Shown here piece by piece: positions 28,362 to 38,590 of a DNA stretch of 64,000 nt. Within the stretch, counting starts at the first letter, position 1. Each line of letters begins with the position of its first letter. The stretch is from a virus. The stretch is taken from positions 33,369 through 97,368 of the IMG/VR virus record IMGVR_UViG_3300006925_000008; one strand, 5' to 3'. The notes beneath the pieces are model-generated. The model saw nothing but the letters and a program-made list of their open reading frames with translations. It was not told the origin of the DNA and did no database searches. Position numbers and translations under genes: made by a program.

Positions 28362-28696
28362 TGTCGCATCACCGTCTGTTCTGCTTGCTTCCACTCTTCT
28401 AATTCATCGTGTCTCGATTGCTTTTGAAAAGTGTCCCCAGTCCCATTAAATGGTCCTGAAAAGGATTGAGAATTGTCAGATACATCCCTTTGTAGGGGGT
28501 CGTAGGCCTCATCAGCCATTGGAGTTATTACTTTCAACCACCCTGCTTTCTTCATCATGGTTTCAGGGTCATCGAGAGATTTGGTTAGCATGGTGTTCTG
28601 TGTTTCTAATGAGACCACACGCTGGCGCAATTCCTTGATTTCAGTGACCATCTCTTTCATCAGGTCGATCTTGGCTTGCTCCTGTTCGTCACTCAT
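28358..28696 (-). CDS. Coiled-coil head-region protein (112 aa)
   Basis: The N-terminal 45 residues form a heptad-like helix (KEMVTEIKELRQRVVSLETQ), probably a short coiled coil. The rest is polar. Context (portal upstream, protease-scaffold downstream) suggests an assembly or scaffold accessory protein. No enzymatic motif. Confidence 0.65.
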   Translation of the reverse strand: MSDEQEQAKIDLMKEMVTEIKELRQRVVSLETQNTMLTKSLDDPETMMKKAGWLKVITPMADEAYDPLQRDVSDNSQSFSGPFNGTGDTFQKQSRHDELEEWKQAEQTVMRQ

Positions 28697-28702
28697 TTCA
28701 AA

Positions 28703-29224
28703 TCACATCGCTTGAGAGGGGTTCATAGTTGCCGCATCTTGTGGTGGCATTGGTTGAGGCATATTCATTGGGTCTTGTTGCATTGATGCCGCCGCCATTG
28801 GGTCATTTACAGGTGGTCCGTGTTGACCTAGTGATGCGTGCATCTCCTTTATCATGGCTAAATCCTGCAATAGGCTCAATTGCTTTTGCCTCATTTTTTC
28901 AACATCACCCTGCATTGCTAAAGTGGGTTCAGGGGCAATGCCTGTTGCTCGACTTTGTGAAAGTAATTGTCCAACACTAGCAAACATGTCAGCGAGGCCT
29001 TGAATGCCCGAATCCATTTCATCAAGCATACTTCCTATTGCCGATTTAGGAGGTGCGGGTGGCATACCCATTCCCGGCATACCCGCTTCCATTCCCGGCA
29101 TTTGACCGGCTGGTGAAGGCATTGGAGGCATCATAGCCTGCTTGATGATCAAGCCGTTGTATGCTTCGCCTTCATGACGGAATCTAGGAGATACCGCTTT
29201 ACTGTTGCCTTCATCCCAATACAT
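28703..29224 (-). CDS. Met/Pro-rich head-region protein (173 aa)
   Basis: Begins MYWDEGNSKAVSPRF; NGLIIKQAMMPP at residues 22-33 fits the hydrophobic-Lys core. A Met/Pro/Gly-rich stretch (PGMEAGMPGMGMPPAPP) follows, then a helical part and a Met/Gln/Pro-rich tail. Likely disordered internal head protein. Function unknown. Confidence 0.65.
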   Translation of the reverse strand: MYWDEGNSKAVSPRFRHEGEAYNGLIIKQAMMPPMPSPAGQMPGMEAGMPGMGMPPAPPKSAIGSMLDEMDSGIQGLADMFASVGQLLSQSRATGIAPEPTLAMQGDVEKMRQKQLSLLQDLAMIKEMHASLGQHGPPVNDPMAAASMQQDPMNMPQPMPPQDAATMNPSQAM

Positions 29225-29234
29225 TCTAAACGCC

Positions 29235-29600
29235 TCAAAATACTCGGTGTGGTCGCATTATTGTTGTTGAGCGGCCTTTGCGTGAAACACCAGTCACTTG
29301 TTGGTCTTGGGTTCCATCGTAATCTGAATCTGTTGCTTTGAATTGGTATAGATTGCCAGCCGACTTTTGAAGTTGGCTAGAATCTGTTGCCGAGGTAAAG
29401 GATTTGGCGAGTCGGTCATGTAGGTCGAGGTCAGATTTCAATTGCGAAAGTGCGTTTTGAGCCGCCTCTAAATGCTTGGCAATATCATCACGATTGTTGT
29501 GCTGTATTGCTGTTTGCATTGCTTCTAGTTGCGCTTGCGCTCGACGGGCCATAGGGTCCATCTTCGTAATAATTCCAAAATCTCCAATCGTTTCGCTCAT
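29235..29600 (-). CDS. Head-region helical protein (121 aa)
   Basis: I chose the ATG at 29600 (MSETIGDFG); an upstream GTG adds three residues. Residues 15-65 form one long amphipathic helix (ARRAQAQLEAMQTAIQHNN), followed by a Ser/Thr/Gly tail ending KGRSTTIMRPHRVF. It lies just after the portal. Function unknown, likely an assembly partner. Confidence 0.62.
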   Translation of the reverse strand: MSETIGDFGIITKMDPMARRAQAQLEAMQTAIQHNNRDDIAKHLEAAQNALSQLKSDLDLHDRLAKSFTSATDSSQLQKSAGNLYQFKATDSDYDGTQDQQVTGVSRKGRSTTIMRPHRVF

Positions 29601-29633
29601 CTCGACCACTCCATCCCATGCATAGGTTGCGTA

Positions 29634-31466
29634 TTATCGTTGCCCCTTTGAACCGGCTCTCCGCTCGATTTGTTTGATTCTATCGTCAACCGCCCTCTCG
29701 CTCGATGACTTCATGTCTCTTTTGTCTCCCTTAGTGGATGACAAAGCCGCCTCACCGTCAACTCGTTTGATGTGGTCGGGGGATTGACCGCCGCCTGCTC
29801 TATCGCCCATTTGACTGTCGCCAATGGTTCTCAAAGAAGGGAGGTCATTCGCCGCATTTACCGCCGCTGATTCAGGGATTACCATTGAACCCCCTCTATT
29901 CGGTGTAAACTCGGTTCGCTTGAATAACATTTCAGGGGTAATCTCCAACTGTTCAACACTGGTCTGAACCGGACCTCCACCCTGCTGTCCACCCTGCTGT
30001 CCACCCTGCTGTTCAGCCGCCGCCGCTTGTTGAGCCGCCGCTACTTCTTGAGGGTCAGGTTGCTTGTAATCAAACTCTAGCATTTGGTTGTCCGTGCCGT
30101 CTCTTAGGTTAGCATCGAAACCTGCCTGCTTCATTTGCATCATGTTTCTAATCGCCATTTCATCTCGGCGTAGCGTCATGATTTCATCCTCTTCTTCGTG
30201 TGGACTCAAAGTCAAGGTCCACTCGCTGATCGTAAATGCCTCCATCAATGCGGGGAATAGAACCGTATTGTAAATGGATTGCGAATAAGCAACTGACCTG
30301 TTACTGACCACGATTTGCATACCTTCATTGTTTAAGCCTCCACCTGAAACATCGTTCATGAATACATTTGAAACACCAAAGAATGCGGCTATTCGCTGAC
30401 GGATGTCATCCTTGATTGGGATATACTGCAACTCTTCTAAAGTGTCCATCATACGGACATATTCAAGACCGCCTCTTCCTGATTCGGTTTCAACACCAAC
30501 AGTCGGAATGTAATTTGGGTCTCTTTCAAGATGCTCTTGGATATTGCGTGCTGTTCTCTCAACTGTTTCAAGGTTCGATGATTTGATGACCATCACACCA
30601 CGAGGCATCCTTCGCTTCTGATATGCGGAATAGACATAGTTGTCCATTGCGATTAAGGTGTTTACCTGCCTCCACATTGTAGCAATTGGGCTACGGCCAT
30701 AGAGTTTAGAAGGAGACCATTTACTTACATGAATGATTTCGTCATCAGTGTAAACTTGACCTGAACCGACTCCTGCTAGGTTCATGTAATGAATCGGGAC
30801 AACGGCCATTCCTGTTTTAGGACACTTCGCATCTTTGTCAGTGGTTCTAAAGGACCGATCAACAAGACTGGTGAATTGACGGCCACCACGAACACCACGC
30901 TTATCTGAAACAATACGCATGAAAATAGGGTCGGCACGAGTAACCTCTTTGATTCGATAAAATTGAGGTTTCTTAGTCGCAGGGTCAATGAAGTATTCCT
31001 TTGTCAAAACAATATATGCGTCATCAACAATGTTCAAATCCATTTCGATTTCACGAAGGACTTCAATGAATGACTGCTTCATTCGGTTACTATCGTTAAG
31101 AATCAAGTCGGCGTATTCAAGTTGCTCTTTATCGGGGGGCCTGACCTCGCCCCCGCACATTTCACAGGACTCAACCTGTTGCTGATATTGTTCATCACAT
31201 TCCCTGCATTTAACAACAAACTTTGGCTTCCATGCCCAGCCTTTTCTGAATGTTTCAACATTCAAATGATTTAGAATTGAGCGAAGGACTACACACTCGT
31301 ATGCCGCCGCATAGAGAGCGGGGATTGTAATTCCTTGAAGCAAAGGTGGTTCCTGAACACCACTTGTAAACAGCGGCATGGCAGGGACCGGCGTGGTATG
31401 GCGTTCCATGTCAACGCCAATAGCCGAGAATAACCTTTGCATACGCTTTGAGTTTTCATTGGCCAT
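29634..31466 (-). CDS. Portal protein with zinc-ribbon insertion (610 aa)
   Basis: Start at ATG 31466 with AGGAGG nine bases upstream. Typical portal features: YADLILNDSNRMKQSFIEVLRE, the stem-region SKWSPSKLYGRSPIATMWR, a helix ALMEAFTISEWTL, and a Gln/Ala-rich C-terminus. Unusual is a four-Cys cluster near residue 85-110 (KCRECDEQY, then ESCEMCGGE), consistent with a small zinc ribbon in the wing. It follows the terminase group by one gene. The C-terminal Gln/Gly repeats (QQGGQQGG) are encoded by a 12-nt tandem repeat. Confidence 0.86.
   Translation of the reverse strand: MANENSKRMQRLFSAIGVDMERHTTPVPAMPLFTSGVQEPPLLQGITIPALYAAAYECVVLRSILNHLNVETFRKGWAWKPKFVVKCRECDEQYQQQVESCEMCGGEVRPPDKEQLEYADLILNDSNRMKQSFIEVLREIEMDLNIVDDAYIVLTKEYFIDPATKKPQFYRIKEVTRADPIFMRIVSDKRGVRGGRQFTSLVDRSFRTTDKDAKCPKTGMAVVPIHYMNLAGVGSGQVYTDDEIIHVSKWSPSKLYGRSPIATMWRQVNTLIAMDNYVYSAYQKRRMPRGVMVIKSSNLETVERTARNIQEHLERDPNYIPTVGVETESGRGGLEYVRMMDTLEELQYIPIKDDIRQRIAAFFGVSNVFMNDVSGGGLNNEGMQIVVSNRSVAYSQSIYNTVLFPALMEAFTISEWTLTLSPHEEEDEIMTLRRDEMAIRNMMQMKQAGFDANLRDGTDNQMLEFDYKQPDPQEVAAAQQAAAAEQQGGQQGGQQGGGPVQTSVEQLEITPEMLFKRTEFTPNRGGSMVIPESAAVNAANDLPSLRTIGDSQMGDRAGGGQSPDHIKRVDGEAALSSTKGDKRDMKSSSERAVDDRIKQIERRAGSKGQR
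29981..30016. repeat. 12-nt tandem repeat in the portal gene
   Basis: Three copies of a ccaccctgctgt unit encode the (QQGG)n run of the portal C-terminus. Possible length-variable linker. Confidence 0.65.
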
Positions 31467-32886
31467 CAGCAACAACCTCCTTTAGAACCTGATCGAATGT
31501 CTCAATGGACCAATTCCATGCTTTCATCATTTCCATTTGTTTCGTGGGCAATGCGTAATTGAATGCTAAAACTTTCTGTGCGTTTTCATCGCCGTCTAAG
31601 GATTTCTTCATAATGACCGCATCCTGCTTCTTTTCGTTCATCGAAGGTATTGCCCATTCTAAGGCTTTACGGACAGCAAAGTCCCCCTCAATAATCAAAG
31701 ATGAACCCTCCGCCCTAACATTCCTGACACCCATCTCACTCTTAACAGCGTTGGCATAGGACGGGGCGTTCAGACTAGAAAATTGCATTGTAAGCCGTGG
31801 TTCACCACGAGGTCCAATGCCTAATTCTCCGCTAGTGTCTAGCAATGAACCGACGAGCCTGCCAACATTCTTGATTAGAATATCAGGACGGTCTATGTCA
31901 TAAAACAAACTTCTTTCATCGGCTCTTGTTCCTTGGCCCGCCGTGATTATATCAAACAAAAAACCATGAGATTTGATGAGTTTTGCTATTTCTTTAGAAG
32001 GAGATGATACTCCATATGACTGTAAGGTTTGAGCATTCATCGGACCTCTTTCATACATCACACTCGCACACCGCTCTAAAACTGCATTTTCACGAGATGA
32101 AAGCCTTGATGATTTATCAATTCGATTCCGCCATATGTTATGCGCTCGTTCCTTTTGAGCGTCATCGCTAGAAGATGTCCAAGCCTTGACTAATTGTAAA
32201 AACGGTATTTTTAGACGGTCAAGGTTCTTGTTTAACTGTTCATAGTCCTTATCATTCAATGGCAATTCATTTACAATATCGGGGTTTACTCCCTCGTAAT
32301 ACTTGACAATGGCTTTTCGTTCTTCGATAATTAGTGGTTGCATTGACTCTAGTGCGTCAAACCTCTCGGCTTTGATCAGAATATCTGTAACCTTTGCACT
32401 ACTCATGCCAAAGTTATCCTGAAAGTAAGAGCGTGTTATTGGCACTTCGGCTTGAAGAGGAGGAGGTGCTTCAACCCCGTCCGACTCTCCCGGTGCAGAC
32501 CCGCTCAAATTATTTTTCATACCCCTTACTCCGACATCGGTCCGAGGACCGCCTAGATTCTCCGGTTCTATTGAATCCAATAATGCTTGTCCATCATCAA
32601 CCGGCTCACCCGGCATTTCAGGTTCAGGCGTTGGGATGTCATCAATGACTGGCTGTTCAACCGTTGCTTCTTGTTCCTCGGCGGTTGCTAATTCCTCTTC
32701 GGCTTGTCGCTGTTCAGAAGAAGTGTCCTTGACTTTTTTTCTTGCTTCATTCAGCAATGCGCTACCCATACCCGCCACCTGTTGACCACGGCCATAGGGG
32801 TTATCCTGTCGCTGATTAGGATTAAACTTCAATATAGAATCAACAATACATTCGACTCCGATTACTGCTTCTATTCGATCACGCAC
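31456..32886 (-). CDS. Protein between terminase and portal (476 aa)
   Basis: Start taken as GTG 32886, which overlaps the terminase stop by only 8 nt and has GGGGTGG upstream; ATG 32925 would overlap by 47 nt. The N-terminal third is Glu/Gln/Pro-rich. Then come VTDILIKAERFDALESMQPL (an ILIKA motif) and a folded helical part with HNIWRNRIDKSSRLSSRENAV and RPDILIKNVGRL. Possibly a virion or packaging accessory protein. Not recognised. Confidence 0.65.
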   Translation of the reverse strand: MRDRIEAVIGVECIVDSILKFNPNQRQDNPYGRGQQVAGMGSALLNEARKKVKDTSSEQRQAEEELATAEEQEATVEQPVIDDIPTPEPEMPGEPVDDGQALLDSIEPENLGGPRTDVGVRGMKNNLSGSAPGESDGVEAPPPLQAEVPITRSYFQDNFGMSSAKVTDILIKAERFDALESMQPLIIEERKAIVKYYEGVNPDIVNELPLNDKDYEQLNKNLDRLKIPFLQLVKAWTSSSDDAQKERAHNIWRNRIDKSSRLSSRENAVLERCASVMYERGPMNAQTLQSYGVSSPSKEIAKLIKSHGFLFDIITAGQGTRADERSLFYDIDRPDILIKNVGRLVGSLLDTSGELGIGPRGEPRLTMQFSSLNAPSYANAVKSEMGVRNVRAEGSSLIIEGDFAVRKALEWAIPSMNEKKQDAVIMKKSLDGDENAQKVLAFNYALPTKQMEMMKAWNWSIETFDQVLKEVVADGQ

Positions 32887-34294
32887 TTTGCCACCCCAGT
32901 CTCTTACTCCATGTGTCGGCATCAAGGATTACAATGTTATCCCTATACTCTTTTGTTGCTTGAACAGACAAAGCGAGCGCAATGACCATATCGTCGTGTG
33001 CGCCTAAACTCTCCATCCTGCCATTCTCAAGCATGGTAAATGTTGACAATTCAGTGATAAGGTTGTTCATGTGCCTCAATGTCGAGCCTTGGTCCTTGTA
33101 AGGAATCGCTAAATGCCCTTGTTCAAAGTGTAACTGCAATGTATGAATTAACGCTTCTTTCTTCATACGGCTCATATTGAACGGTTTGATTGGTAAATCG
33201 CTAATCTCTTTTAATACTTGATTGAATGCTACTGCAAAGTTGTTTGTCTCTAATTCGATAATAACTGGGTTAAATCGTGCATTCAATTCAATGATTTTAT
33301 CAATCTGACTACTGAAGTCCATCCCCTTTTCATGATGGGTGTGAATCACTCTCTTATGCCTGTTCTCATCCATGGCGATGACCATCATGCAGGTGTAATC
33401 CGCTTTTCTGTTTGCACTGATAGCAGGGTCCCAGCCAATGTAGTAATTGAAATGTTCATCGGGGTCGGGGTAATATGAGAGGGATAATGAATCGTCCTTT
33501 GCGTTTGCGATCATCTCTTCAGGGAATAGGCTCTCTTCACTGGATAGTGGTTGACATAGGTATTCACGGGTAAATGCAATAGAAGTCATCTCATTGCGTC
33601 TTGAGTTTAATGCGTCTATGTTCCACCGTTCAGGCCATAGGGGGTCGCCAGTCTTTTCGTTGATTGCCGGATACTCCCTGACTTCATACCCCTTGAGTCC
33701 TTTCAATTCAGCATAAAGGTCTGTGAAAGAGAACGGAGTCCCAACTATGCACAACTGTGCGGTGTGGTGAAGAACAGGCAATAGTGCGGTGTAAAACCAT
33801 TGAGCGACGGACTTCAATTGAGTTGCCGCTTCACTGGATAAAATATCGTCAAGCACTACAATATCAGGGTGCGCTCCACGAACCGCTTTGCCAACAGACA
33901 TTGCCCGAATAGAAGACTTGTTTGTCATTTTGAACAATTGCTTCGCCCATCCACGCTTCGGTTTTAGGTGCTGTAAAGCGGGGGTCATCATAATCAATTC
34001 ATCCATTTTCGCCATGTGGTCAATGGATTGATGTTGACTGTGTGAAAAGAATAGGACTTCTGTTCCGGGGTTGTATGCCATTTTCCAAAGAAGGTAAACA
34101 CGATAGAACACAGACTTGCCGTGGTCTCGTGATGCAATAACGCAGGTTTTGTTATGTCCCTCCGACATCTCATACCATTCTTTGTGAAAGTGTGCTAACT
34201 GAAATCCGCATATGTCTTCAAAGAAGTATTTGAAATCACGGCGACCCATCTCATAATCGACTTTTCCGGTTAAGTCGAGCAGGGGGTTACTCAT
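32879..34294 (-). CDS. terL: Terminase large subunit (471 aa)
   Basis: ATPase-nuclease packaging motor. A deviant Walker A ASRDHGKS (54-61), Walker B DIVVLDDI (144-151) and the coupling motif IVGTPFSF are present. The nuclease half begins NYYIGWDPAISANRKADYT with the first acidic ligand, and has a later acidic cluster (LGAHDDMVIALAL). Its ATG overlaps the previous stop (ATGA). The tag core is absent, as expected for a motor that is not part of the virion. Confidence 0.92.
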   Translation of the reverse strand: MSNPLLDLTGKVDYEMGRRDFKYFFEDICGFQLAHFHKEWYEMSEGHNKTCVIASRDHGKSVFYRVYLLWKMAYNPGTEVLFFSHSQHQSIDHMAKMDELIMMTPALQHLKPKRGWAKQLFKMTNKSSIRAMSVGKAVRGAHPDIVVLDDILSSEAATQLKSVAQWFYTALLPVLHHTAQLCIVGTPFSFTDLYAELKGLKGYEVREYPAINEKTGDPLWPERWNIDALNSRRNEMTSIAFTREYLCQPLSSEESLFPEEMIANAKDDSLSLSYYPDPDEHFNYYIGWDPAISANRKADYTCMMVIAMDENRHKRVIHTHHEKGMDFSSQIDKIIELNARFNPVIIELETNNFAVAFNQVLKEISDLPIKPFNMSRMKKEALIHTLQLHFEQGHLAIPYKDQGSTLRHMNNLITELSTFTMLENGRMESLGAHDDMVIALALSVQATKEYRDNIVILDADTWSKRLGWQSA

Positions 34295-37200
34295 TGGTCA
34301 TCACCCCAGCCCGCAGGCAATAGGCTCATGTTATCCTGAACCGCCATTTGTTTCTGTGGACCCTGATCAAAGAATGATGAAGGTAATAGGGAATAATTGT
34401 CATTAGAGTTTTCTGATTTTAGCATTCGTCGGGGTGGCGTTCCATCTTCGCTTATTGTCCTTGGTGCAATATGCATACTCATCGGAATGCCTTCACCCAG
34501 TTGACTTGAGACCGACATCGGCCCCACGCCATCCTTCATACCTTCGCCCGGATAACGGACCGCCATATCCTTGGTTGGCCAATGATTCAAAGCCGCCAAT
34601 AAACTAGCACTAAACGACTGGTTGCCAATCATTCTCTCTCCTTCTTTTCCTGCTAACAATTCTTTGAAATCATTTGGGCCGGTCTCATGTAAAGTGGCGT
34701 TGACATCATCAATAGGCATTCGGCGGGAGACTTCACTACGCATTTGTCTATCAGGCAGGGCGTGCATCTCCGGGTTGAGGTCATCAAATCCAAATTGTCC
34801 TTTCATGCCGGGGACCATTTTACCGGATTTTGGCGTGCCTTGTCCTTGGCCAAACATGATTCTAGTCTCCGAGTCGTCAGGGCGAGCGGAGCGATTCTTC
34901 GGTCTGAACCCTTTTTTCTTCAAAGCGTTGATGATCGAGAATGGCATCCCCGCTACTTTTTTTCTTGGCAACCCGCTCATCCCTTGTCCAGTCCTAGTGG
35001 CGAAGTCATACTGCGGCAGTTTCATCCCATCGAGACCTGTATGTCCTTCAGGATTAAATGGATGAATCAACTCCCCCGCTTCGTTTGTTGCCGTTGGGTC
35101 GGGGAACATTGATGGAGTTGTAATTTTCTTTGGTGAGTCTTTGTATTTACGCTCTAAAGCCCTTTGTAATGAGGAGAGATATATGTCTCGTTTCAAGTAA
35201 TTACCATGTTCGTCTTTTTCGTCCAATCCGGGGACATCATCAATGTGTGAAAAACTGGGACCTTCAAAAGTCCGGTATTTGCTTTTTCCTGATGAGGACC
35301 CAATTGGTCCAATGGCCTTCACAGCCTCCGCTATTTTATCGGGGTCAACTTGAGTCACCCTGTATTTTTGGTTAGCATAGACATCTCTTGATTCATCCTT
35401 GAATCGCTGTCGGTCTTCAGGTGAAACAAAATTAGGGTCGTCCTTGTCTAATTCGCTTTCAAAAAACATGTTGTCATAGGTCTCCATTGGTTTACTCATG
35501 CCGGGGAGTTGAGTCGCCCCCACATTTAACATTCGACCAGTGTATCTGTCAATCGCTCTCATTCCAACCGGCTCCCCTGCGTCATTCCAATACACATAGG
35601 TATTTGGGGGGTTTCGTTGTTTACCTGTCCCTATTGTAAGTTTTCTTGCATAAGAGATTGCGGCGATCAACTCATCAGGAGATAGAGTTGGCGGTTCGGA
35701 CTCTAACTCGTCAAAGTCGTAATGAGTCCCAAACTCATCCGGTTTCATATATCTCCTCATATTAGGGTCCCGGTCATTACCATAAGTGTATTTTTTTGCA
35801 TAGCCTTCTTCACCTAGAGCCTCCCTTTCGCTTAGGATGCTCGGTGACTTTTGGTCTCCTTCAATAGAGGCAATGAGGTCGTTTAAGTCATCATACATGT
35901 CGTCATAATTCTCACCAAGAGCATTAGCCAAGTCTTCATCAAGACTATTCTTCAAATGTTTAGCGGCGGCGAGATTCCCTCCCTCGGCCTCCTCCATATA
36001 CATCGGCCAATACTCCTCGGCATTTGAAGCGTATATCATAGGGAAGTCCTCCGGCTTATCCGGCTCATCCTTTGGCTTATCTAGGATGTCAGGCATCTCC
36101 ATCATACCGCCCATAGTCTCGCCGTCCTCCGGTCCGAGGTCGGGGTTATCGAGGTCTCCGGGTGTTGCCCCTTCTATATCGGTTCTGATTGCATCCATGA
36201 CATCAGTTTCAAACTCATGTCCGATGATGTCCTCTTCAGTAAGAGTCGGTTCTTCAAAGTCCTCTCCTTCATCAGCATCCTCCCATTCCTCATCATTAGG
36301 AGGCTCAACCTTTGCGTCTTCGACTAAATCATCGACTACTTCAATAGGAACAGATTGACCTTTTTCATTGTCCCACCTTGATGATGCCATTTGCTTTTCT
36401 TTGTCAGTGGGCGGTCTATTCAACTGCAACACTTTACCGTCGAATGTGGCTTCGCCTCCGATCAACTTCTCGGCCTTCTTTTTAGTGATTTTACTGCCGA
36501 TGATAGTGCCATCATCCGCCACTTGATACATACGCTTAGGCATTTCAACCTGCATTGTCTCCTCGGCAATGTCTTCAGTTGATTCCTTTTTGCCACCAAC
36601 TGGGACAAGGTTCAACAAGTCTAGCAACTTATCATTGTCAACTTTATTAGACAGGGGGATTACTTCAAGTAAACTATCGGAGTTTGGAGGCTTAGTTTCT
36701 TCAATAATCTCTTCTTGAATACGCCGGTTTACCCCCCCAATATCAGGATTCGTCTCGCTTTCAGCGGAGTCCAAATCGTTATTTGACATCATTTCGTCAA
36801 AGCCTGCTAGAGCCGCTTTATCCTCAACGGTCTGTTCAGTTTCCTCCACCTTTTCTTTTTTGGACGGAGAGCCTGACCAATTCACCACCCTTGTTGGGTT
36901 TTCCTCTTCCTCTTCAGATTCAGGGGTCGAATCAGCAGGAGGATTTGGGACCACATCAGCAACTTCTGTATTTGTTGCACTAGGGACTTCGGACACTAAG
37001 TCCTCTTTCGCATCATCCTTGTTTGACTTATTTTGTCTTTTAATCGATGCCCGCACCGCCGCCAGTTGTTCTTTCAACTCCTTTATTTCGACTTCCCGTG
37101 CTTTGACCTGTGCGGCTCGTTTTTTTGAGGCGGATATTTCCTTTGTTCTCGCCGCTGATTGGGCTTTGCTTTGATTGACTTTGTTGTTGATGTCATCAGG

Positions 37201-37581
37201 CTTCCCCAACTTTGAGCCGGGGGGTGCGCTTACTACTTCTTCAACAGGAGTTGCTGGGGGGGTATTGTCAGGAACAATGTCAGCAGGAACATATTCAGTT
37301 GTTGTATTTTGCACTACACCGGGGTCGGCAGGTGCTTCTGTGTCCTCACTGATCGTGCGAACCGATGGTGCGGCGGCGGCTTCACGCCTCTCCGTCATTC
37401 TCTCCATTGCACCCGGTATTCGTCTTGCTCTTTCTTGGGCTTGTCGTTTTGCACGACCAAAGGACTCAAAGAATCCCTTTTCTAAATCATCCCAAACTAA
37501 ATCAAATGCTTCATCATGCCTATCGGACTGCTTACCCTCGGCCTTCAATAGCAAGACATCAAACTTGTCTTCGCCTTCCAT
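34291..37581 (-). CDS. Large acidic head-region protein (1096 aa)
   Basis: The N-terminus EDKFDVLLLKAEGKQSD carries the VLLLKA motif and is followed by DEAFDLVWDDLEKGFF, which resembles the AFDxAWxLLK tag. Residues about 60-550 are extremely acidic and Glu/Asp/Pro-rich with a basic helical patch (SKKRAAQVKAREVEIKEL), probably disordered. The last third is more folded (RRYMKPDEFGTHYDFDELES; TSFSLAGK-like loops absent). It precedes the terminase. A DNA-mimic-like or internal head protein is possible; function unknown. Confidence 0.7.
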   Translation of the reverse strand: MEGEDKFDVLLLKAEGKQSDRHDEAFDLVWDDLEKGFFESFGRAKRQAQERARRIPGAMERMTERREAAAAPSVRTISEDTEAPADPGVVQNTTTEYVPADIVPDNTPPATPVEEVVSAPPGSKLGKPDDINNKVNQSKAQSAARTKEISASKKRAAQVKAREVEIKELKEQLAAVRASIKRQNKSNKDDAKEDLVSEVPSATNTEVADVVPNPPADSTPESEEEEENPTRVVNWSGSPSKKEKVEETEQTVEDKAALAGFDEMMSNNDLDSAESETNPDIGGVNRRIQEEIIEETKPPNSDSLLEVIPLSNKVDNDKLLDLLNLVPVGGKKESTEDIAEETMQVEMPKRMYQVADDGTIIGSKITKKKAEKLIGGEATFDGKVLQLNRPPTDKEKQMASSRWDNEKGQSVPIEVVDDLVEDAKVEPPNDEEWEDADEGEDFEEPTLTEEDIIGHEFETDVMDAIRTDIEGATPGDLDNPDLGPEDGETMGGMMEMPDILDKPKDEPDKPEDFPMIYASNAEEYWPMYMEEAEGGNLAAAKHLKNSLDEDLANALGENYDDMYDDLNDLIASIEGDQKSPSILSEREALGEEGYAKKYTYGNDRDPNMRRYMKPDEFGTHYDFDELESEPPTLSPDELIAAISYARKLTIGTGKQRNPPNTYVYWNDAGEPVGMRAIDRYTGRMLNVGATQLPGMSKPMETYDNMFFESELDKDDPNFVSPEDRQRFKDESRDVYANQKYRVTQVDPDKIAEAVKAIGPIGSSSGKSKYRTFEGPSFSHIDDVPGLDEKDEHGNYLKRDIYLSSLQRALERKYKDSPKKITTPSMFPDPTATNEAGELIHPFNPEGHTGLDGMKLPQYDFATRTGQGMSGLPRKKVAGMPFSIINALKKKGFRPKNRSARPDDSETRIMFGQGQGTPKSGKMVPGMKGQFGFDDLNPEMHALPDRQMRSEVSRRMPIDDVNATLHETGPNDFKELLAGKEGERMIGNQSFSASLLAALNHWPTKDMAVRYPGEGMKDGVGPMSVSSQLGEGIPMSMHIAPRTISEDGTPPRRMLKSENSNDNYSLLPSSFFDQGPQKQMAVQDNMSLLPAGWGDDQ

Positions 37582-38590
37582 TGCGTAGCATCTCCGTTGT
37601 ATTTCTTGCTTGATAGCCTTTTCTCAATTCAATGGTTTGATACGCATTGCTGATTTGATTTTGAAAATGAATGGATTTGCTAAAGTCGCCTCGACCATAT
37701 GAATTAAGACGCTGACGGCCTTGGTTCCGTTGGTATGCATTGTATGCACCACGAGCCATACCTGACGCTCCTAATGTTAAGAGGTTGGACATAAAGCCGG
37801 TTCCAATACCGCCCTTTGTTCTCGCTTGTGCTTGAGCGTCTTGGATTTGAGCCGCTTGAGCCATTGCCTGCGGGCTACCTTGAGGTGCGCCGCCTTGTTG
37901 TTGCTGACCACCTTGTTGTTGTTGCTGGTTGACATTTTGCACTTTCTGATCCATTGTCGGATTTTGTTGTGCGGTCAATGCATCTAAGTCAGGTGCGCCG
38001 GGAACAGTCGTTGCATTTATGTCTTGATTGGCGGCTTCGGCATTTGCTGATGCTTGAGCGACGGTTTCCCCCTTAGAAGCATCAGGTGCGACCTTTCCTG
38101 CGTTATACGCATCGGTTTGTAACTTGGATTTCGCATTGTTTTTTAGTGCTTGTCCTTGGCCCATTGAAATGTCTGATTGCTCATTTGGCCTGATATGTGT
38201 GTTCGCCTGTTGACCGGCAATAGCCGCCGTTTCAAGTCCCGCACCAATTGTGTTTCCAAGTTTGCCAGCGGCCCTGATTGGAGCCATTGCTGTTTGACCG
38301 AACCTGCGAGCAAGACCCTTTGCTTTTCCTTTAACTCCTTGTGCCGAAATTGGCCCTTCGCCACCGTAAAAGCCTTTATCGGCCCAATTTGCCGCTCCAC
38401 CCATCAGGCCTGCCCCGATGTCTTTAGCCTTTTGACCGGGAGTGGTTGCGACATAATTCTTAATCAGCAAATGATTATCTGAACACCATTGAGCGGAAAC
38501 ACCATGGTCTGACATCAAATACGATTTGACCAAAGTGGTCTTGTCTTCGATCATCTGTTCTTCTCTTGCTTTTAGGATTAAGTCATTCAT
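37559..38590 (-). CDS. Ala/Gln/Gly-rich protein with LILKA leader (343 aa)
   Basis: Begins MNDLILKAREEQMIEDKTTL and later has LVKSYLMSD and LLIKNYVA, all in the first 50 residues. The middle is Gln/Ala/Gly-rich (NQQQQQGGQQQQGGAPQG) with several Gly/Ala helices (GKLGNTIGAGLETAAIAGQQ). The C-terminus is basic. It overlaps the next gene by 23 nt. Likely an internal head or membrane-interacting protein; an ejection role would be speculation. Confidence 0.68.
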   Translation of the reverse strand: MNDLILKAREEQMIEDKTTLVKSYLMSDHGVSAQWCSDNHLLIKNYVATTPGQKAKDIGAGLMGGAANWADKGFYGGEGPISAQGVKGKAKGLARRFGQTAMAPIRAAGKLGNTIGAGLETAAIAGQQANTHIRPNEQSDISMGQGQALKNNAKSKLQTDAYNAGKVAPDASKGETVAQASANAEAANQDINATTVPGAPDLDALTAQQNPTMDQKVQNVNQQQQQGGQQQQGGAPQGSPQAMAQAAQIQDAQAQARTKGGIGTGFMSNLLTLGASGMARGAYNAYQRNQGRQRLNSYGRGDFSKSIHFQNQISNAYQTIELRKGYQARNTTEMLRNGRRRQV

